Shown here: positions 45,899 to 53,732 of the stretch, one piece after another
Layout: each line of letters begins with the position of its first letter
Position numbering within the stretch: position 1 is the stretch's first letter
DNA from: Nocardioides sp. L-11A
GTDB taxonomy: Bacteria; Actinomycetota; Actinomycetes; Propionibacteriales; Nocardioidaceae
Direction: 5' to 3'
NCBI GenBank assembly: GCA_029961745.1
Contig: CP124680.1
Coordinates: 4,526,001-4,590,000, forward strand
DNA: 64,000 bases
Program-made: the position numbers and the translations under genes
Notes under the pieces: model-generated
What the model saw: only the letters and a program-made list of their open reading frames with translations
Told to the model about the DNA's origin: nothing
Database searches by the model: none

Positions 45899-46315
45899 CT
45901 ACTTCTCGAAGTTCTTCTGGATCAACTGGAAGCGCACGCCCATGGTGGTGGCGGGCACCGAGAACGACATGCGGTCTCCGTCGTGGAGCAGCGGCTCGGC
46001 GTCCATCTCGCCGCCGTGTCCTGCCAAGTGCTGCAGGATCTCGTCGAGGCTCTCCACCTGCACGGCGATGTGCTCGATGCGGGCCTCGTTGTCGCCGAGA
46101 CGGCGCTGACGCACGTCCTCGGGAAGCACCTCGATGACCTCGATCTGGGCGCTACCGCACTGGAAGAAGGCGGCGCGCGTCTTCTCCGGAATATGCGTCT
46201 CTTTGACGAGCGGTAGCCCGAGGACGTCACCGAGGAACTTCTTGGCGTTGTCGATGCTCCGCACGATCACGCCAATATGGTCAATATCTCTGGGAATAGG
46301 TGCTGTCGTTGTCAC
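45899..46315 (-). CDS. VOC-fold metalloenzyme, methylmalonyl-CoA epimerase-like (copy 1)
   Basis: A 138-residue vicinal-oxygen-chelate protein. It has DIDHIGVIVRSIDNAKKFL (metal His), CGSAQIEVIEVLPED (Glu), RIEHIAVQVESLDEIL (His), and FSVPATTMGVRFQLIQ at the end. It is a close paralogue of the gene at 49922-50356 and is preceded by the same promoter sequence. Epimerases and glyoxalase-like isomerases of this fold abstract a proton next to a carbonyl. Here it may racemise or isomerise an intermediate such as a hydantoin or acyl-CoA, which is inferred. GTG start. First gene of the large minus-strand operon. Confidence 0.82.
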   Translation of the reverse strand: MTTTAPIPRDIDHIGVIVRSIDNAKKFLGDVLGLPLVKETHIPEKTRAAFFQCGSAQIEVIEVLPEDVRQRRLGDNEARIEHIAVQVESLDEILQHLAGHGGEMDAEPLLHDGDRMSFSVPATTMGVRFQLIQKNFEK

Positions 46316-46401
46316 ACCACAAATGCTGGCAGTTTCCCGAGGTCAATGTAAGACGCTGAGCACCCAAGCCGCCGACCGTCAGCATCAGCCTCGCTGATGC
46401 C
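46310..46401 (-). promoter_or_regulatory. Duplicated promoter/operator, copy 1 (VOC copy 1)
   Basis: Shares ordered blocks with 50350-50442: ATGCTGGCAGTT, GAGCAnCCAAGCCG and CGTCAGCA-CAGC...GCTGATGCC (plus-strand reading). It contains the palindrome GCATCAG-CCTCG-CTGATGC (46382-46400), with LysR-like symmetry, and lies between this VOC gene and the LysR gene. Confidence 0.6.
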
Positions 46402-46411
46402 TCACCACAGA

Positions 46412-47377
46412 TCAGTCGGACGGGTCGCTGGGGTAGGACCAGGGGGTCGAGGAGTCCTCGCTCACCAGTGACGACGAGACCTCGCGCAGAGCGTCGACGA
46501 GCGCCAGGATCAGCGGGCTGGCGTCGTCGGGGAGGTAGGCGGCGTACACGATCCGCATCGCGTTGGAGTCGGCCAACGACACGGTCGTGACACCGGGCAT
46601 CGGCACGAAGCCCATCGCGGGGATGAGCGCGACGCCCACGCGCTCGCGCACCAGCCGCTCGATCACGTCGGGGTCGTTGGACCGGAAGCCGATGTTGGGC
46701 GTCATGCCCGCCGCGGCGCAGAGGTCCTCGAGCCCCTCGGCACCGGGCGTTCCCTCGTGGCTCGCGATCCACTTCTCGTCGCGCATGTCGGCCAGGGACA
46801 CGTGCTTCTCGCCGGCGAAGCGATGGTCCTCCGGCAACAGGAGCAGCATCTTCTCGCTGAGCAGTTCGACGAACTTGATCTCCTGCATCCACTTGCGCTG
46901 CGAGGGGCCGTGGGAGTAGACGAGGGCGACGTCGAGGTCGCGGACGACGAGGGCGCGCAGCAGCTCGGTCGGGAAGCCCTCCTCGAGCATCACCTCGCTG
47001 CCGGGATAGCGGTCGACGAAGTGACGGACCGCCGTCGGCAGGAGATGTTGGCTCGCGGTGCCGAACGCACCGACCCGGATGCTGCCGTGCCAGCCCTGGG
47101 AGATGGCGCGGATCTGGTCCCGCAGCCGGTCGAGTGCCATGAGCACCTCGTTGGAGCGCTCCGCGATCAGCCGGGCGACCGGCGTCGGATGCACGCTGTG
47201 CGCACGGCGCTCGAAGAGCTCGACCTTGCACGTCCGCTCGAGTGCGGCGATCTGCTGTGACACCGCGGACGGGGAGTACCCCAGGTCGCGTGCGGCACCG
47301 GAGAAGGAGCCGTGGCGGACCACGGCGACGAGCGTTCGCAGCTGCACCACGTTCGTGACGCTGAAGACCTGTGCCAA
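46412..47377 (-). CDS. LysR family transcriptional regulator (catabolic island)
   Basis: A 321-residue LysR protein. The DNA-binding helix-turn-helix is at about residues 15-75 (SFSGAARDLGYSPSAVSQQI) and the effector domain about 100-305. It uses a TTG start at 47377 with GGAGAG upstream. The next in-frame GTG lies just before the helix-turn-helix and would be short. It sits between the hydantoinase gene and the operator of VOC copy 1, on the same strand as both. The two identical-type operators at 46310 and 50350 are the expected targets, making it the likely switch for the whole importer and amide-catabolism island. Confidence 0.86.
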   Translation of the reverse strand: MAQVFSVTNVVQLRTLVAVVRHGSFSGAARDLGYSPSAVSQQIAALERTCKVELFERRAHSVHPTPVARLIAERSNEVLMALDRLRDQIRAISQGWHGSIRVGAFGTASQHLLPTAVRHFVDRYPGSEVMLEEGFPTELLRALVVRDLDVALVYSHGPSQRKWMQEIKFVELLSEKMLLLLPEDHRFAGEKHVSLADMRDEKWIASHEGTPGAEGLEDLCAAAGMTPNIGFRSNDPDVIERLVRERVGVALIPAMGFVPMPGVTTVSLADSNAMRIVYAAYLPDDASPLILALVDALREVSSSLVSEDSSTPWSYPSDPSD

Positions 47378-47452
47378 CCTGCTCTCCTGCCCCTGCGTGC
47401 CGTGTCGTCACAGTACCGAACTTCCCCGGCTCCTCCGGGGGGTTACCCGGGG

Positions 47453-48877
47453 TCACACAGACATCGGGGAGCGGGGCGCCCGGACGCCTGTCGGCGAGTC
47501 CACGAGCAGCTTCCCGTCCGACACCACGACGGTGCCGCGGAGCATCGTCAGCACGGGCCAGAGCCGGACCTCGGTGCCGTCCCAGGGGCTGTAGTCGGTC
47601 TGGTGCAGGTCCTCGGCGCGCAGTGGCGCCGGCGCCCGGGACTCGAGGACGACCAGATCGGCGTCGCTGCCCGGCAGGATCACGCCCTTCTTGGGGTACA
47701 TGCCCAGCAACCGCGCCGCGTTCGTGGACGTCGCCTCGGCCAGCTGGGACAGCGACATCCCTCGATTGAGACCACCCGAGTAGGTCACCGCCATCCGCTC
47801 CTCGATGCCGGCGCTGCCGCCCGTGACGTCGTCGATGCGCTCGCCCACCAGCTTCTGCTCCAGGGTGGTCACCACGCCGTCGGTGGCGACCGTCTCGATC
47901 GTGCCGTCGCTCAGCCCCTGCCAGAGCGAGGCGCAGTCGTGGGCCTCCTTCAGCGAGGGGTAGCTGTGGTAGATCTGCCCGTTCTGGCGGTGGTAGTGCT
48001 CGCGTGAGAAGAGTGCGTACTGGTGCAGCGTCTCGGCGTGCACGTCCTGGCCGTCCGCACGCGCCTCGCGGATCGCGTCGACCCCGAGCTCGCAGCTGAC
48101 GTGCATGATGTAGAGCCGGCAGCCCGCGGCGGCGCCGAGCCGCAGGACCTGTCTGATCGCGAGCTCCTCCGACAGGTCGGTGTGCACGTCCGGCATCTTG
48201 GTGAAGTGGACGTCGCCGGCGGCGAGATGGCGGTCGTAGGCGTGCACGACCAGGTCGTCGTCCTCGCAGTGCAGCGCTGCCATGCCACCGACGGGCGCGA
48301 GCGCCTTGAAGACGTCGAGCATGTGGCCGTAGTGCACGCGGCGGCCCGCGCGCCCGGAGAAGACATTGGTCGTGAACATCTTGAAGCTGGGGTGCCCGGC
48401 GCGGACGATCGAGGGGATCTCCTCGAGGATCGCGTCCGAGATGTCGCCGAGCAGCATGACGTGCTCGGAGTAGTCGGTGTAGGTGAGGTTGGCCCACTTC
48501 TTCTCGTTGACCGCCAGCGCCTCGGCGAGGGTGCCCTCCTGCTGCCAGGTCGCGAAGTCGACCAGGGTCGTCGTACCACCGAAGAGCGCGGACCGGCTGA
48601 CATCGGTCGGCGAGCTGCTGTAGAGCCCGTGGGTGCAGTTGTGCGCGGAGCCGGGCGCGGGCTCGAGGCCGGGCGGCATGATCGGCTGGCTGGTGTGGAC
48701 GTGCGGATCGATGCCGCCGGGGACGACGATCCGGTCACCGAGGTCGTGCAGCTCGCGCCCCTCCAGGGTCCCATGACTGGCCAGGCACGAGATCACCTCG
48801 CCCTGGATCCCGATGTCGAGCGCGACGACCCCGTCCGGAGTGACCACCCGCGTGCTGCGGACCACGATGTCGAGCAT
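47453..48877 (-). CDS. Dihydropyrimidinase/D-hydantoinase family cyclic amidohydrolase
   Basis: A 474-residue metal-dependent cyclic amidase. The metal ligands are visible: His-x-His in DPHVHTSQPI (about residue 58), the carbamylated Lys region SFKMFTTNVF (about 150), HCEDDDLVVHAYD, MHVSCELGVDAI and the Asp in VATDGVVTTLEQK. It opens five- or six-membered cyclic diamides such as hydantoins or dihydropyrimidines to N-carbamoyl acids, which the nitrilase-family enzyme downstream could take further. The ATG at 48877 is chosen; the longer frame upstream is non-protein-like. It lies between the DppC-type permease and LysR. Confidence 0.87.
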   Translation of the reverse strand: MLDIVVRSTRVVTPDGVVALDIGIQGEVISCLASHGTLEGRELHDLGDRIVVPGGIDPHVHTSQPIMPPGLEPAPGSAHNCTHGLYSSSPTDVSRSALFGGTTTLVDFATWQQEGTLAEALAVNEKKWANLTYTDYSEHVMLLGDISDAILEEIPSIVRAGHPSFKMFTTNVFSGRAGRRVHYGHMLDVFKALAPVGGMAALHCEDDDLVVHAYDRHLAAGDVHFTKMPDVHTDLSEELAIRQVLRLGAAAGCRLYIMHVSCELGVDAIREARADGQDVHAETLHQYALFSREHYHRQNGQIYHSYPSLKEAHDCASLWQGLSDGTIETVATDGVVTTLEQKLVGERIDDVTGGSAGIEERMAVTYSGGLNRGMSLSQLAEATSTNAARLLGMYPKKGVILPGSDADLVVLESRAPAPLRAEDLHQTDYSPWDGTEVRLWPVLTMLRGTVVVSDGKLLVDSPTGVRAPRSPMSV

Positions 48878-48947
48878 CTGTCCAGCCTTCCTGTTCGTGC
48901 GTTGTCCTTCGTGCCTGTCGGCGCGCGTCGAGGAGTCCGGAGCGTGG

Positions 48948-49904
48948 TCAGACCTGGCGCAGCCGCGGATCGAACTCGTCGCGCAACCAGTCGCCCAGCA
49001 GGTTCGCCGAGACGATGACACCCGCGATGGCGATGCCGGGGAAGACCCACATCCACCACAGCGTGTCGATGTAGTTGTGACCGTCGGCGATCATCCCGCC
49101 CCAGGTCGGCGTCGGCGGCGGCACGCCGGCGCCGAGGAAGCTCAGGGCCGCCTCCGAGAGGATGACGTAGCCGACCTGCAGGGTGGAGAAGACGATCACG
49201 GTGTTGACCAGGTTCGGCAGCACGTGGCGCAGCACGATCCGGGTGGGCCGGCAACCGGTCACCACGGCGGCGAGCACGAACTCGCGCTCCTTCCACGACA
49301 GCGTCTCGGCCCGCACCAGACGCGCGTACCGGGACCAGAGCACCAGGCTGAGCACTCCGACCACAACCCACACGCTGCTGCCGACGGTGACGGCGACGGC
49401 GAGCGCGACCAGCACCGGCGGGAAGGCCGACATGCCGTCGACGAGTCGCGTGATGACCGCGTCCAGCCAGCCGCCCTTGTAGCCCGCGATCAGCCCGAGG
49501 GCGGTGCCGATGACGCAGCTGATCAGGATCACCAGGGCCGCGATGGTGAGGGAGACCCGGGCACCGACCATCACCCGGATGAGGATGTCGCGCCCCTGCC
49601 GGTCCGTGCCCAGCCAGTGGCTGGAGTCTCCCCCGTCCATCCAGGCGGGCGGGAGCTGCCGGGCGACGAGGTCGGTCTCGGTGGCGTCCCACGAGGAGAT
49701 CATCGGGCCGAACACCGCGACCAGCACCGTGACCAGCAGGATCCCGGTGGCGAGCTTGGGGGCCCGCGCCAGCCGGGTGCGACCGGTACGCCGCCGCTTC
49801 CGCCTCATCCGTGTGCCCTCCCCGCCGGTGACGACCGCCCGCGCCGCAGACACTACGGCTCCGGAGGCGGTCGCGGGCGCTACTCCGTCGCGGGTCTCGG
49901 TCAT
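48948..49904 (-). CDS. Peptide/nickel-type ABC transporter permease (DppC/OppC-like)
   Basis: A 318-residue permease. A long basic N-terminus (RMRRKRRRTGRTR) precedes the first helix LATGILLVTVLVAVFGPMI. Next come LGTDRQGRDILIRVMVGAR (the DppC hallmark), five more helices, the EAA loop EREFVLAAVVTGCRPTRIVLRHVLPN, and LSEAALSFLGAGVPPPTPTWG. It should pair with the DppB-like permease at 33242, because each is the only one of its type in the window. It is co-transcribed with VOC copy 2 and the hydantoinase. Confidence 0.9.
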   Translation of the reverse strand: MTETRDGVAPATASGAVVSAARAVVTGGEGTRMRRKRRRTGRTRLARAPKLATGILLVTVLVAVFGPMISSWDATETDLVARQLPPAWMDGGDSSHWLGTDRQGRDILIRVMVGARVSLTIAALVILISCVIGTALGLIAGYKGGWLDAVITRLVDGMSAFPPVLVALAVAVTVGSSVWVVVGVLSLVLWSRYARLVRAETLSWKEREFVLAAVVTGCRPTRIVLRHVLPNLVNTVIVFSTLQVGYVILSEAALSFLGAGVPPPTPTWGGMIADGHNYIDTLWWMWVFPGIAIAGVIVSANLLGDWLRDEFDPRLRQV

Positions 49905-49921
49905 CGTCCGGGTCCTGGCGC

Positions 49922-50356
49922 TCAGGATGCCTGGGCCGCGGGCTCGACGCCCTTCTGGATGAACTGGAAGCGGACCCCCATGGTGGTGGCCGGCACCGAG
50001 AACGACATCAGGTCCCCGTCGTGCAGGAGGGGCGCGGCATCCATCTCGCCGCCCACGCCGCCGAGGTGCTCGAGGAGCGCGTCCAGGTCGGGGACCTGCA
50101 CGGCGATGTGCTCGATGCGCGCCTCGTTGTCGCCGAGTCGGGCGCGACGAGCCTCCTCCCGCAGGCACTCGATGACCTCGATCTCGCAGTTGCCCACCCG
50201 GAAGAAGGCCGCCTTCGTGCCCCGCTCGGGGAAGTCGGTCTCCTTGACGAGGGTCAGGCCGAGTGTCTGGCCGAGGAAGGCCTTGGCGCGGTCGATGCTG
50301 CGCACGATCAGCCCGATGTGGTCAACGTCCGTGGGAGAAGGGGTTGTCGTCGTCAC
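49922..50356 (-). CDS. VOC-fold metalloenzyme, methylmalonyl-CoA epimerase-like (copy 2)
   Basis: A 144-residue paralogue of the VOC gene at 45899: DVDHIGLIVRSIDRAKAFL, CEIEVIECLREEA, RIEHIAVQVPDLDALLEHL and FSVPATTMGVRFQFIQ keep the metal His/Glu ligands. Its C-terminus has a short extra tail. GTG at 50356 matches the start of the other copy. The two copies and their upstream regions appear to come from one duplication. It is the first gene of the unit VOC-DppC-hydantoinase-LysR. Confidence 0.82.
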   Translation of the reverse strand: MTTTTPSPTDVDHIGLIVRSIDRAKAFLGQTLGLTLVKETDFPERGTKAAFFRVGNCEIEVIECLREEARRARLGDNEARIEHIAVQVPDLDALLEHLGGVGGEMDAAPLLHDGDLMSFSVPATTMGVRFQFIQKGVEPAAQAS

Positions 50357-50442
50357 CCCACGAATGCTGGCAGTTCGATCATCTCCGCGGAACACTCCGA
50401 GCAACCAAGCCGACGGGCGTCAGCACCAGCAGTGCTGATGCC
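50350..50442 (-). promoter_or_regulatory. Duplicated promoter/operator, copy 2 (VOC copy 2)
   Basis: Homologous to 46310-46401. The inverted repeat is TCAGCAC (50420-50426), a 5-nt spacer, and GTGCTGA (50432-50438). The block ATGCTGGCAGTT lies directly before the GTG start on the plus-strand reading. Confidence 0.6.
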
Positions 50443-50560
50443 CTGTGTGTGTGCCACCCGATGCCGACGACCCGGCCCTCCGGGCGGTCGGCGGCACCGG
50501 CGACGAGGCCGGCGTACGACACCATGGCCGGTACCGTCCCGTCCCCGAGCGAGGAGCCCC

Positions 50561-51109
50561 GTGCTGCCGAACCCCCTGCCCCGCATCCTCGTCGTCACCG
50601 GCATCATGGCGTCCGGCAAGTCGACCGTCGCCCAGGCGTTGGCGGAACGGCTGCCGAAGGCCGTGCATCTGCGCGGCGACGTGTTCCGCCGGATGATCGT
50701 CTCCGGCCGGCTCGAGGTGACGCCGGATCTGCCGGTCGAGGCGATGCACCAGCTGGAGCTGCGCCACCGCCTGGCGGCGACGGTCGCGGCGGAGTACGCC
50801 GCGGCCGGCTTCACCGTCGCGTGGCAGGACGTGATCCTGGGGCCGACCCTGGGGCGGGTGGCCGGTCTGCTGCAGGGCCGTGATGCGGGCGTGGTGGTGC
50901 TGTGCCCGTCCCCCGGTGTGGTGACCGAACGCGAGGCCGGTCGTGCCAAGACCGGCTACGGCGCCTGGACGCCCGAGGATTTGGACCGGGGCCTGCGGGC
51001 CGACACGCCCCGGATCGGGCTGTGGCTCGACAGCTCGGGCCTGACGGTCGAGGAGACGGTCGACGCCGTCGTCGCCCGCGCCGACGAGACCCGCCAGGGG
51101 CTGGGATAG
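50561..51109 (+). CDS. P-loop kinase-like AAA protein
   Basis: A 182-residue P-loop phosphotransferase-like protein. Walker A is GIMASGKSTVAQALAERL (about residues 14-21), then the strand-helix AVHLRGDVFRRMIV, and the late RAKTGYGAWTPEDLDRGLR lid-like region. It resembles the chloramphenicol/zeta-toxin/shikimate-kinase-like small kinases that phosphorylate small molecules. The specific substrate is not evident. GTG at 50561 has a GAGGA site 5 nt upstream. It ends 4 bp from the convergent TetR pseudogene. Confidence 0.78.
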   Translation: MLPNPLPRILVVTGIMASGKSTVAQALAERLPKAVHLRGDVFRRMIVSGRLEVTPDLPVEAMHQLELRHRLAATVAAEYAAAGFTVAWQDVILGPTLGRVAGLLQGRDAGVVVLCPSPGVVTEREAGRAKTGYGAWTPEDLDRGLRADTPRIGLWLDSSGLTVEETVDAVVARADETRQGLG

Positions 51110-51113
51110 GCGA

Positions 51114-51673
51114 TCAGTGGGGCAGCAGCTCGACCCCGAAGGCCCGGACGAACACCTCGCCCAGGAGCACACCGGCCTCGGCCTCCGACCGCTGCCCGGC
51201 CCGGACGTCCTCGAGCGCGGCGCGTGCCGTCCCGTGGATCATCGAGTACATCCAATCCGGCGGCAGGCTCGCGACCAGCGTCCCCGAGGCTGCCTGATCC
51301 GTGAGCCAGGCCAGCAGCGGCTCGTCCGCACCCGGGTGCCGGAGCTCGTCGTCGAGGGCGAGCGGGGCGTGCACGGCCACCGACCGGAACTCGACGCCGA
51401 CCCGGATGATCGCGACCGCGAGGGCGCGTGCGTTCCGTCCGCGACGGTGAGGGCATCACGCACGGCGGCGCGCTCGGCGGTGGCGACCGCGTCGAGGACT
51501 CCGAGGATGAGCGCCTCCCGGGTCGGGAAGTGGCGGTAGACCGTGGAGCGGCCCAGACCGGAGCGCGTCGCGATCTCGACCATCCCGGCCTCGGCGTCCT
51601 CGCTCAGCGCCTCGATCGCCGCCGCCAGCACGAGTTCCCGGTTGCGCCGGACGTCGGCCCGTGCCTCCCCCAT
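51114..51673 (-). pseudogene. TetR family regulator, frameshifted
   Basis: Two frames together make one TetR protein. The first, from ATG 51673 with a GGAGGAGCG site, encodes the helix-turn-helix (MVEIATRSGLGRSTVYRHFP, residues 25-45) and then loses homology after VADGT. The second, ending at 51114, supplies the ligand domain (LAVAIIRVGVEFRSVAVHAP onward to VRAFGVELLPH). A shift of one inserted or two deleted bases near 51424-51432 would rejoin them. As written, the first frame ends at 51239 with an unrelated Ser/Arg tail. It may be an inactive gene, a sequencing error in GC-rich DNA, or a truncated DNA-binding form. Adjacent and divergent to the pentapeptide-like gene. Confidence 0.75.
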
Positions 51674-51704
51674 CGCTCCTCCTCGGCCGTGATAGGAATG
51701 AAGT

Positions 51705-51719
51705 GGTACAGAGTGTCCC
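51705..51719. promoter_or_regulatory. Candidate TetR operator
   Basis: GGTACA-GAG-TGTCCC forms an imperfect inverted repeat (five of six pairs) between the divergent TetR and pentapeptide-like genes, 15 bp before the latter's ATG. The surrounding DNA is unusually A/T-rich. Confidence 0.4.
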
Positions 51720-51733
51720 ATTTAGGAGTCCGG

Positions 51734-52390
51734 ATGACCAGCCGCGCCCAAGCACCCCAAGCACCCCGGCCCGACCTCGCCGAGCTGACCGAGGGGACGC
51801 CCGACCAGCTCTCGGCGCGGGCCGATCTCGACGGTCATCGGTTCGCCGAGCCGAGCGGCGCGCTCCTCACCCTGTCCGACGCGGTCCTGCAGTCGTGCGT
51901 GCTGGACCGCGCCCGCTTCGAGAACGTCGACGCGCAGCGCGCGACGCTGCGGGACCTGCGCTGGGAGCGACCGGAGCTGGTCAGCCTGCGCGGCTGGCGC
52001 GGTCGGTGGCGCGACCTCATCATCGAGGGCGGCCGGATCGGCGTCCTCGAGGCGTACACCTCCACCTGGAGCTGCGTGGCCCTGCAGGGCGTCAAGGCCA
52101 GCTACGTCAACCTGCGCGGCTCCGAGCTCGTCGACGTCACCCTGACGGACTGCCGGATCGAGGAGCTCGACCTCTCCGAGGCCACGGGGAAGCGGGTCGC
52201 CTTCCCCGGCAGCCGCATCGAGAGACTGGTGGTGCACCGGTCGACCGTCGGCGACCTCGACGTGCGCGGCGCGGAGATCGGCCAGTTGATCTGGGCCGAC
52301 ACGCTCACCGGCCTCGTCCTGTCCCACGACCAGGCCGTCGATCTGGCCGCCGAGCTGGCCCGCCGGGCCGGCGCCCGGGTCGAGGGCTGA
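51734..52390 (+). CDS. Pentapeptide-repeat-like protein
   Basis: A 218-residue protein whose middle reads as a right-handed beta-helix. Successive stretches place Leu/Phe/Val every five residues (LDRARFENVDAQRATLRDLR; VNLRGSELVDVTLTDCRIEE; LDLSEATGKRVAFPGSRIER). No catalytic motif is seen. Proteins of this shape can mimic DNA or act as scaffolds, but the role here is unknown. AGGAG 5 nt before the ATG. It is divergent from the TetR gene, so that regulator, when intact, probably controlled it. Confidence 0.75.
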   Translation: MTSRAQAPQAPRPDLAELTEGTPDQLSARADLDGHRFAEPSGALLTLSDAVLQSCVLDRARFENVDAQRATLRDLRWERPELVSLRGWRGRWRDLIIEGGRIGVLEAYTSTWSCVALQGVKASYVNLRGSELVDVTLTDCRIEELDLSEATGKRVAFPGSRIERLVVHRSTVGDLDVRGAEIGQLIWADTLTGLVLSHDQAVDLAAELARRAGARVEG

Positions 52391-52507
52391 GGCCCGCCCC
52401 GCGGCCGTCTGCCGTCCTCTCGGCCGGGTAGTTCACAAAGAGTCGGCGCCACGTGTCGCGCGTGGCCCGACCCGCCGTCATCCCTTCCCGAGACCGAGGT
52501 ACCGATC

Positions 52508-53062
52508 ATGAGCGAAGACGTCGTCGACCTGATCATGCATGACCACCGCGAACTGGAGCGGCTCTTCGAGGAGCTGCTGAGCCACCCCGAGCAGCGCGCG
52601 GGCCTGACCCCCGTGATGACCACGCTGCTGACCGCCCACAGCCGCGCCGAGGAGTCGGAGGTCTATCCCGCCGCCCGCGAGGCGGGGGCGCAGGACGATG
52701 TCGAGCACAGCCAGAAGGAGCATCTCGAGGCCGACCAGCTCGCCAAGCGGGTGGCCTCGACCGACCCCGACGACCCGGCGTTCGCCGAGGTGCTGCGCGA
52801 GCTCGTCGACGCGGTCAAGCACCATGTCGAGGAGGAGGAGAGCACCGTGCTCCCCGGCATCCGCGAGCGGATGGACGCAGCGCGGCGCGTAGAGCTGGGC
52901 GCGGCCTTCCTCACCGCCCGCGAGCAGCATCTCGGGGCGCAACCCGCCGACATCACGAAGGCGGAGCTGGAGCAGCAGGCCGCGAACGCCGGCGTCTCCG
53001 GCGCCTCCTCGATGAGCAAGGACCAGCTCGCCGACACCCTCGAGGAGCAGGCGGAGAGCTGA
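52508..53062 (+). CDS. Hemerythrin-like metal-binding protein with Rho-N/SAP-like tail
   Basis: A 184-residue protein. The N-terminal 130 residues form a hemerythrin four-helix bundle with iron ligands at MHDHRELERLF, AHSRAEESEVYPA, SQKEHLEADQ and VKHHVEEEESTVLP. The last 40 residues (TKAELEQQAANAGVSGASSM then KDQLADTLEE) look like the small Rho-N/SAP-type helical module. Such proteins sense oxygen, NO or iron. A GGGTAG sequence at about 52426 could be the -10 of a general-stress sigma factor promoter, but this is weak. Monocistronic. Confidence 0.85.
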   Translation: MSEDVVDLIMHDHRELERLFEELLSHPEQRAGLTPVMTTLLTAHSRAEESEVYPAAREAGAQDDVEHSQKEHLEADQLAKRVASTDPDDPAFAEVLRELVDAVKHHVEEEESTVLPGIRERMDAARRVELGAAFLTAREQHLGAQPADITKAELEQQAANAGVSGASSMSKDQLADTLEEQAES

Positions 53063-53075
53063 GGAACCTCGTCGG

Positions 53076-53104
53076 GGCTGCACCGCATCAGCGGCGGTGC
53101 AGCC
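53076..53104. terminator. Bidirectional hairpin terminator
   Basis: Perfect 11-bp arms GGCTGCACCGC (53076-53086) and GCGGTGCAGCC (53094-53104) with a 7-nt loop, overlapping the 3' end of the minus-strand methyltransferase and serving the hemerythrin gene on the other strand. Confidence 0.75.
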
Positions 53105-53732
53105 TGACGACGAGTCCCCGTCCGGGCTCCGGCCGGGTCTCCGCGACAGCCAGCGACTCCGGCAGGTCGGCCGCCAGCAGATTCGCCTGCGCGAGGGACC
53201 CCAGCTGGAGGAGGGCTGCGCCCTCGGGATGCAGGCAGCGGTCGATCACCGCGACGCACTCCCGCGCCAGGTCCAGGCCGTCGGCGCCGCCGTCGATGGC
53301 CAGCACCGGATCGGCCGGGAAGCAGCCGACCAGCTCGGTGCGCACCCAGGGCGGGTCCGCGATGATCAGGGGGAACGGATCGTCGGCCGCGAACGACCCC
53401 AGCTCCTCCCGCCGTACGTCGACCAGGTCGGCGCGCCCGGCCGCGACCGCGTTGGCCACGGCGTAGTCGCACGCGACCGGATCGACGTCGACGCACACGA
53501 GGTGCCGTTCGGTCCCGTGCACGGCGAGGAGGCCGATGTGACCCACGCCGCTGCAGATCTCGAGGACCGGCCCGGGCGGGGCGTCGTCGAGCAGCTCGCG
53601 CGCCCAACGCGACTGGGCGGCGGTCCAGGCGCGGGGCGCCAGGACCCGGTGGTCGAAGGAGATCGACAGCGGCCCGAACGCCATGGTCTGCGGCGCCGGC
53701 GGCGTGGCCGCCGCGATCCGCGGCATCGTCAT
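53088..53732 (-). CDS. Class I SAM-dependent methyltransferase (HemK/PrmC-like fold)
   Basis: A 214-residue methyltransferase. The SAM-binding motif is VLEICSGVGHIGLLAVHG (about residues 55-70), the acidic post-strand 2 residue is in LVCVDVDPVACDYAVANA, and the catalytic-type motif IADPPWV occupies the N/D-P-P-Y/W position of amino-group methyltransferases such as PrmC. It is shorter than PrmC and lacks its N-terminal helical domain, so the target is probably not release factors. ATGA overlap with the upstream membrane protein gene. Confidence 0.8.
   Translation of the reverse strand: MTMPRIAAATPPAPQTMAFGPLSISFDHRVLAPRAWTAAQSRWARELLDDAPPGPVLEICSGVGHIGLLAVHGTERHLVCVDVDPVACDYAVANAVAAGRADLVDVRREELGSFAADDPFPLIIADPPWVRTELVGCFPADPVLAIDGGADGLDLARECVAVIDRCLHPEGAALLQLGSLAQANLLAADLPESLAVAETRPEPGRGLVVRLHRR

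Noticed and set aside
51239..51673. The first TetR frame taken as a complete protein.
   Set aside because: After the DNA-binding half it turns into a Ser/Arg/Pro-rich tail, while the true ligand domain continues in another frame; this marks a frameshift.
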